Source of the DNA: Sanderia malayensis
Taxonomy: Eukaryota > Cnidaria > Scyphozoa > Semaeostomeae > Pelagiidae
DNA length: 64,000 nucleotides
Reading direction: 5' to 3'
Assembly (NCBI GenBank): GCA_013076295.1
Contig: RQOL01000618.1
Location: forward strand, 868,001 to 932,000
Under the pieces are notes generated by a model that was not told where the DNA came from, ran no database searches, and saw only the letters and a program-made list of their open reading frames with translations. The translations under genes and the position numbers were made by a program. This document shows, in pieces, positions 58,232 to 64,000 of the stretch (position 1 is the stretch's first letter; each line of letters opens with the position of its first letter).

Positions 58232-61124
58232 ATGGACAGTGATATTTTGGTTGGGTTGCATTTGAGGTCCATTTTCTGCGACTCATTCACTGGTCAGATC
58301 AGGAAAATTTACAGCGGTTGTTTAATAGCTTCTTCTGCTCTCGGACTTATTGGGTCAATATTCCAAATGTTCCTGTGGAAGGGATTCTTGAAGCTACACG
58401 AAGCTAGACACAAGCCCTCCTCAAATCCACACATTGTGTTCAACCTTGCTGTTGGTAATATGGTTTCATCCCTGGGTAACTACACATACTCACGCATTTA
58501 TATTATTGCTTCACGATAATGAATAATATTGCTCTGCTTCTCTGCTATCACAATCCAATTATATAGCATTTCCAAAGGAGACCTTGGGTGCTCAAGGACT
58601 AATTTCCATGTTTACCTTTCCATAGACAGGGTCATCTGCCCCCCCCCTTGGAAAGTTACCAATTGTTTTGTACTGAATTTTTCTTTTCTGCTTCCCTGCA
58701 TGATGTTCTCATTTCTATTCAATAGTTGCTTGATTTTCATCAAGCTGCAGTAATTTAATATCAATTACATGATTGCATATACTTATTGTTGATCAATGTG
58801 TTTCCTAGCATCTCTTGTGCATGGCATTACATTTCTTCTTGTCAATATCCCAATCGAGAATGGATTGATCCCAGAAAGCATCGCAAGGCAAGATATCTAC
58901 TGGATCTTTCCTATTCAGGTGAGAAAAAGCATTCCATGGCTCATATGTCCCCCTCAAAACATGTGCTTCCAACTTTCAAAAATTTTGCTTGCAGTGGAAT
59001 TATTATTTAGCAAACCTTGGAACTCTAAAGTCTTTTTTATTTTGCAAATTTACTAAGTTATTGGTGGATTTAATAAACTTTTCAATGAGTTCAGCATCTT
59101 TTCATTGATATCACAGCTATCATAGCTGAAGTGGCTGTCCAGTAAAAATATTCGTAATGTTTTACTTACTTAATTACTTATTGAGTTAAGGATGTTTAGT
59201 TTGCTATACTGGGAGCTTTTCATAGGGAAAGGGGTTATGTTGCCGTTTAATTGTCAATCCATCTTGCATTCACAGTTGAAGTCTTACACTTGTTTCCATG
59301 CCTATTTTTTAACTCTTATTAGAAATATATTCATACATTGATTTCCATTCTGCACATTTTCTTTCAGATTTTGTCTGATTTTGGTTTTATTTGTGCCTCT
59401 ATTTGGACTATGATTTATCTATTTGATGTATGCTTGCAAGTTCACAAAGTCAATTGGTAAGTATGAACTACAGTAAAGCAAGTAAAGCATGAATTACAGT
59501 AATTCCTTGTCAGCAAGCAACAGTTAAAATATGACATAGTTTAAACCTGTACTTTTCACTAACACTTGTTGCATGTCTCTCCTTTTCCAGTCATGTTGCA
59601 ACATATCATGCTACTTGCTGGTGTCTCACAACATTGTTCACAGTTTTAATTCAAGTGCTGAGGTTTTCTGACAGGGATTCCATCAGGTATTGGCAATTTT
59701 CAACATTATCAGTCTCTATGTTCTATTTAACTTGAGACCTATTATGCTTATGATGTTCTGTATGGTGTAATTACTGAAGTCCTATTATCGTGAATGCTTA
59801 GTGTGACAGGATGATAATCAATCACTGATGTTTTGTTGCAGAAAATGCATAACAGAAAAGCAGCTACCAAATGTTATAATTGTTTGGATTTCGGTGATTC
59901 TAGCATTGCTGATTCTGTGCACTTTGACGCTTGTTTTCATTGACCGGCAAGGTAATATTTTACGTAGCTTTTGACAGAGAATCCTGGTGCATTCAAGACA
60001 TTTATAGATCACATATTTTCTGCCAAATCTCCAGACATTCAGCTCAGTAGTGTTCCGTCAACCCTGTCCAGAGCCAGCTCGAGCCCTGGGGCTATAAACA
60101 AACAAGGGGTTGTTTTAAAATTGCTTTGCGTTAGCGAAACCTTTCGCATGCCCTTCTTGAGACCCAGGCCCCGAGAATTTTACCCTGGCTATCCCCCCTC
60201 TCAATGGTACTGTGTTCCATCATTTGTAAAGTTAAATCAACCAGCATTCAAAAGATTGAGAATCAATGTTAAAATGTAAATAAATAATTTATCTCATTTT
60301 ATAGTGAAAGCTGACATTTGTTTGGTGAGCAATGCATATACATCGTATCAAAGAAAACTTTTGCAGAACGTGCGTGGAAAGTTCGTGTTTTTTGTGGTTG
60401 TGTTTTTTATATGGTATGTCAACGTTGGTTCGATTCAAATATTCTTGTTTTTACAATACTTTACGTATTTTTACAATACTCCACGTCTGCAAGCCCAAAC
60501 TATAGCTACCAAAGACTACTAATTTCCGTACATGCAATATTTCTAATTTCAGTTGGATATCCACGCTGGCAGAAGGTGCTCTAATTCTCGCAAAAGCTGG
60601 AGAATATGCGCTACAGCCACTTGCATTCACAGAAGTATGTTTTTCTCTATTTTTCTTCTATTTTTGTTCAAGTTTTCTTCAATTTTTAACAGCTCCCTGG
60701 TTCATTTTTTTACCAATGTGACTGAACTGAAGTATTCTCAGCAATAAAGTATATAAACATGTATATTTCCTTTCGGCAGGCAATTTTGAATCCTCTTCAA
60801 GGTGCTTTCAACTACTTCATATTCATACCGGTGCGGCCGAAGCCGTCTGCCGCCGTGGCGGACAGAAAAAGCCCGCTTTTACCGCGCGGCACCATTCAAC
60901 AGCTGTACGGAGCGAGCTTCGAGAGCTCGTTTGCAAGCAGTTTCGGCCGCGGTGGTCGCAACTTTGTCGCCGTTCCGTCGTTTCATTTTACGCCGTGCGG
61001 CCCGGACAACGAAACTCCACCAATGCTACGATCTATCGACAACTGGAGTAGCTGTACAAGTCGCGTGGATTCTCTGGAAAACACTTTGAATGTCGGCAAC
61101 CTTCTGGGAGAAGCAGATTATTAG
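58232..61124 (+). CDS. GPR143 (OA1)-like seven-transmembrane receptor
   Basis: Exons: 58232-58475, 58809-58918, 59368-59456, 59591-59686, 59842-59951, 60305-60413, 60553-60634, 60780-61124; all joins in frame, 394 residues (human GPR143 is about 404). Seven hydrophobic helices fit: ASSALGLIGSIFQMFLW (TM1), then NLAVGNMVSSLASLVHGITF; TM3 with IWTMIYLFDVCLQVHK, comparable to the GPR143 W-W-L-x-Y-A-x-D-x-Y-L pattern; YHATCWCLTTLFTVL (TM4); NVIIVWISVILALLILCTL (TM5); KFVFFVVVFFIW (TM6); and TM7 with ILNPLQGAFNYFIF, matching the GPR143 ILNPAQG-type end. The tail is long, Ser-rich and basic. GPR143 is an intracellular melanosome/lysosome receptor in vertebrates. In an animal without melanosomes its role is unclear. 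The sixth exon could instead be two exons, because a GTGAGC lies in frame inside it. Confidence 0.75.
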
Positions 61125-62046
61125 CAAGATAGCAAGATACAATAATATACATAAACTGTCATTTTATATTACCACGACACAGTAAATACCCACATGGAAG
61201 AATTTACAGATTTTGCATCAAACTCATTGTTCAAGGACAATGTGCCATTGTTTTGAAGAGAAATTTTGGTCTGAAGGTTTTTATAAAAGTGTATTCTTCC
61301 TTCTATGTGGGTTTTAACTGTAGCCAACTGTTATTTCGACATTCTCAAAACGGCGAATCGTGGAAATAGGCGTAATGCCTGGTATATAATACGCAACAAC
61401 TGTATGTAACACCATTAGAGAGCTTTTAATCCATAAGATACGCAGGAATAACATGCATGGGAATCACATTTGTTCAGGTTATAACTTGAATTAGAATCAT
61501 ATCAATTATACGTTCGTTTGAATTAAATAGTCGTCTTTTTTGAACGTGCATTTAAGCTCTTCTTCCTGGGTAACTACCCAAAAATTCACAGCCCGAAAAA
61601 GTGCTTAAACATGTAGATAGGTTCGAGTTATCGCGGGCTTGAGCTATCGGAGTTTTTTGCGTGGCATTGTTTGACATATATGCTGCTTTTCAACAATACA
61701 TATAATATTTTGCATTTCTTCTTCTAACAAGAAGCTTTTTGCCATGTTTACTTGGTTTCCGTTTGCATTCTCTTCGTGAAGGTTTATTGGCAATGCATGC
61801 CAGAATACAACCGTTTTGGATTGAGGTAGGACTAAAAGCTCGATTTATCGAAAGCACAGCCACATTGTACATTATAAACAACACCCAACACAATAAAGAA
61901 ATATGCATGTGATATGAAACCAATAGAGTATGACACAAGATATTAGACTCAAAAATAACAAGGAAAATATCGAGGCTGAGCAAAAGAATTCTTGTGTGTA
62001 TTTTCCCGAAGCTCGTAGAATACGCAACGGATCAGAAGCTCTACTA
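61125..62046. other. Spacer after GPR143-like gene
   Basis: No gene seen. At 61500-61660 are GTTCGAGTTATCG-type words of the degenerate Tigger-like family. The minus-strand ORF at 61690-61983 has hydrophobic stretches but no recognised features. Confidence 0.4.
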
Positions 62047-62309
62047 CCGTAAATCCTCGAATTAGCCCCCGGGGGCTTATTTGCAAAAGTTTTAGCCTGA
62101 TTATTGCTCAATATTAAGCAAAATAAAAACTATACGATGCAGCCAATCAATGAAGTTATTGGTTTAAGCTTGCTGCTAGCAATACATTCACTAAACAACT
62201 TTAATGTCTGGAAACTTGGGCTCAATATCTTTGCAAATCATTATCAGGATGGGGGCTTATTCGAGGGGAGGGCTTATTTGAAGGTGGGGGCTTATTTGAG
62301 GATTTACGG
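62047..62309. mobile_element. 263-bp TACCGTAAATCC-family MITE
   Basis: The ends CCGTAAATCCTCGAATTAGC and (complement) CCGTAAATCCTCAAATAAGC are flanked by TA at 62045-62046 and 62310-62311. GGGGGCTTATTTG words recur internally. It is the longer relative of the element at 25447. Confidence 0.88.
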
Positions 62310-63208
62310 TAGTAGCGATTGTATTGGACTGTATTCTGTAAAAGTAATTAACTTTTAATGGTAATACGCTTGTGTTATCCCCGTCAATTTGGTAAATCAA
62401 GACTCATTTTTGAATTTGAATGCAAGTAAGATGTTTTATATCAGTGAAGCCAAAAATTTAGTACATAGTGGTTATCCATTTGTACACGTTTAGTTTGAAT
62501 GGTTAACCTCAAGACCAGGCAAGTTCAGTCTGCTCAGAACATTTTGGATTAAAGTTAATCTTGGTAAGATGATGTTTGTTAATGGGATTGGAACCCAGGC
62601 TAATGGAACCAGAGAATAACCAAGTGACTTTCATGTCATACTAAGCCCAACCACTTTGAAACCTTTGAGCAAAATAATAAATTATTTCGCTTTTTTATTA
62701 ATTTCTCTGAAATTTCATGCTCTGTTCCTCATTGCTCTGTTTTTCGTTTCTTTGCGTCTATTCATCCATTCCATAATGTTTTTTTTTCGATTTCCACAAA
62801 AATAATTAAGGAGAACGCCATTGAAAGCGTATGCAACCAGCATTTGTTATTATGAGGACATAAACATTTTTGTTCCGAAAAATATAACAGCTTCAACTTT
62901 TGGATCAATGGAAGAAGCAAAAATACAATTTTTAAACGAAGAAAATGGAACTTTTACCCCGTTGATTTCTTCATTCAATAGTGGCACGAGAAAGGCAATT
63001 TTTCCAATGATGGCCTGAACTTATTTCAGAAAAACATTGCCCAAATCTCAGTGTTGAATTAAAATAAAGTTGAACTTCTATTTAGCTACTCAAAACGGGA
63101 TTCATTGGTATTTGAGGTTCCAGGTTTCCCCACCATGTTGTTCCCCAATGATGAAATAGGTGGTGTTGACAATGAAAGTACTTTATTTGGTTGCACTAAT
63201 CACAACTA
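62310..63208. other. Spacer, no convincing gene
   Basis: An open frame at 62821-63018 (plus) has no ATG at its start and no recognised features. The rest is AT-rich. Confidence 0.35.
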
Positions 63209-63305
63209 CAGTATTTATTTGAGTGAGCGCCGCGGCGTTCATTCAATTTCGAGTACTTTTAATGCGGCGCTTATTCGGGGGCGGCGCTCACTTGAGTAAG
63301 TACGG
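63209..63305. mobile_element. 97-bp TACCGTA-family MITE
   Basis: The ends CAGTATTTATTTGAGTGAGC and (complement) CCGTACTTACTCAAGTGAGC are flanked by TA at 63207-63208 and 63306-63307. GGCGCTTATTC words lie inside. Confidence 0.8.
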
Positions 63306-63613
63306 TATGCATTTGTTTGCATACAATTTTAAGCCTTTCTTTGTTATCTTTTGCAATTGGCAGAATACCGGTGTGCTATTGTTATGTTACCTGAATGAAA
63401 TATCTTATCTTAATTAACATTTTCTTCTCCCCCCTCTCTTTAATGCAAAATTAGAAATGTGAATGGCGTCAATGACATACATTCAAAATGCAGAATGCAG
63501 TAATTGTCATTTAACATATTGGCCGTAAACAAATACAACAAATGATAAGCCGCTCATTGACTTTTCGATAATGAGATATAATGAGAAATGAACGCAACTG
63601 CGCTGCATTCCAG

Positions 63614-63931
63614 TCAAATGAAGTCAATAACAAAAAATTCTTTGTCGAAAATGCATCGAGTGGAGAGCAGGAAATTTAAAAAACAACATATCGCGACTGA
63701 ACATGTAGTTAGAATGGTGGATTTTGTTTTGTAAATCAACAAAGTCGGTTCTTTTATTTCTGCGGAGATGAAAGGTTTCCTTCCTTCCTTACGAAAATGG
63801 AAGTCGACCACTCCAACAGAATCTATTTCGTCATCATCGAAAAAAAAGTCCAAGGATATCGAGGTAACATATGAAATGACACAATTTTCATAACTATTAT
63901 TTTCTGCTAATGTGCACATGACACGGTCCAT
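63614..63931 (-). CDS. Hypothetical ORF, unrecognised
   Basis: ATG at 63931-63929 on the minus strand; 105 residues in an uninterrupted frame: MDRVMCTLAENNSYENC, then an acidic DDDEIDSVG, then KEGRKPF, and a hydrophobic stretch TTCSVAICCFLNFLLS that could be a membrane helix. No homologue is recognised and no flanking exons are assigned. It may be a short gene, a first exon continuing outside the window, or chance. No transposon ends adjoin it. Confidence 0.25.
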   Translation of the reverse strand: MDRVMCTLAENNSYENCVISYVTSISLDFFFDDDEIDSVGVVDFHFRKEGRKPFISAEIKEPTLLIYKTKSTILTTCSVAICCFLNFLLSTRCIFDKEFFVIDFI

Positions 63932-64000
63932 AATGAATATAAAGCGCCGAAATTAACTTTATTCATTTGACGTTGTTATCAATAAATTTGACGAGTAATT

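Overview
The window is nuclear DNA from an invertebrate animal, most likely a cnidarian. It is AT-rich. Genes are split into many short exons with GT-AG introns, and introns and spacers are full of small inverted-repeat transposons. The cnidarian assignment is an inference from gene content: a secreted PAN/EGF/fibrinogen-like protein of the type found among coral and sea-anemone skeletal-matrix-like proteins, an intronless neuropeptide-type GPCR, a HIRAN-like transposon ORF, and a Penelope-like retroelement with a GIY-YIG nuclease. The species cannot be named.

Layout. 1-6.4 kb: P4HTM (transmembrane prolyl 4-hydroxylase), minus strand, nine exons. 6.4-16.9 kb: gene-poor and transposon-rich. 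It holds a decayed transposon ORF, a 112-bp tandem duplication, a 1.2-kb minisatellite of 61-bp units, and a Penelope-like element inserted into a TIR element that carries a HIRAN-like ORF. 17.0-18.2 kb: single-exon class A GPCR, plus strand. 18.5-19.6 kb: a non-coding TIR element with a 9-bp target duplication. 22.5-25.3 kb: PAN/EGF/fibrinogen-like secreted protein, plus strand, 5' exon unresolved. 25.8-26.6 kb: PSMG3, minus strand, three exons. 27.3-31.5 kb: secreted LamG protein with a mucin-like tail, minus strand, six exons. 32.3-34.5 kb: heat-shock-factor family gene, minus strand, three exons. 35.6-48.3 kb: delta-type phospholipase C, minus strand, 22 exons, introns loaded with transposon remnants. 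48.3-58.2 kb: no convincing gene. Here lies a 2.2-kb foldback-like transposon whose arms are arrays of short repeats around a captured ORF. 58.2-61.1 kb: GPR143-like seven-transmembrane receptor, plus strand, eight exons. 61.1-64 kb: two small MITEs and one weak ORF.

The host genes are unrelated single-copy metazoan genes rather than a pathway: ER hydroxylation, proteasome assembly, stress-type transcription, phosphoinositide signalling, two receptors and two secreted glycoproteins. Exon boundaries were set by hand from splice signals. For the seven spliced genes every proposed junction keeps the reading frame, and the joined proteins have lengths close to those of their families.

The most unusual object is the foldback-like element at 53.2-55.4 kb. 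Next come the nested retroelement-in-transposon at 12.9-15.7 kb, the 61-bp minisatellite with a ten-unit segmental duplication, and a set of at least eight TA-target MITEs in several related families.
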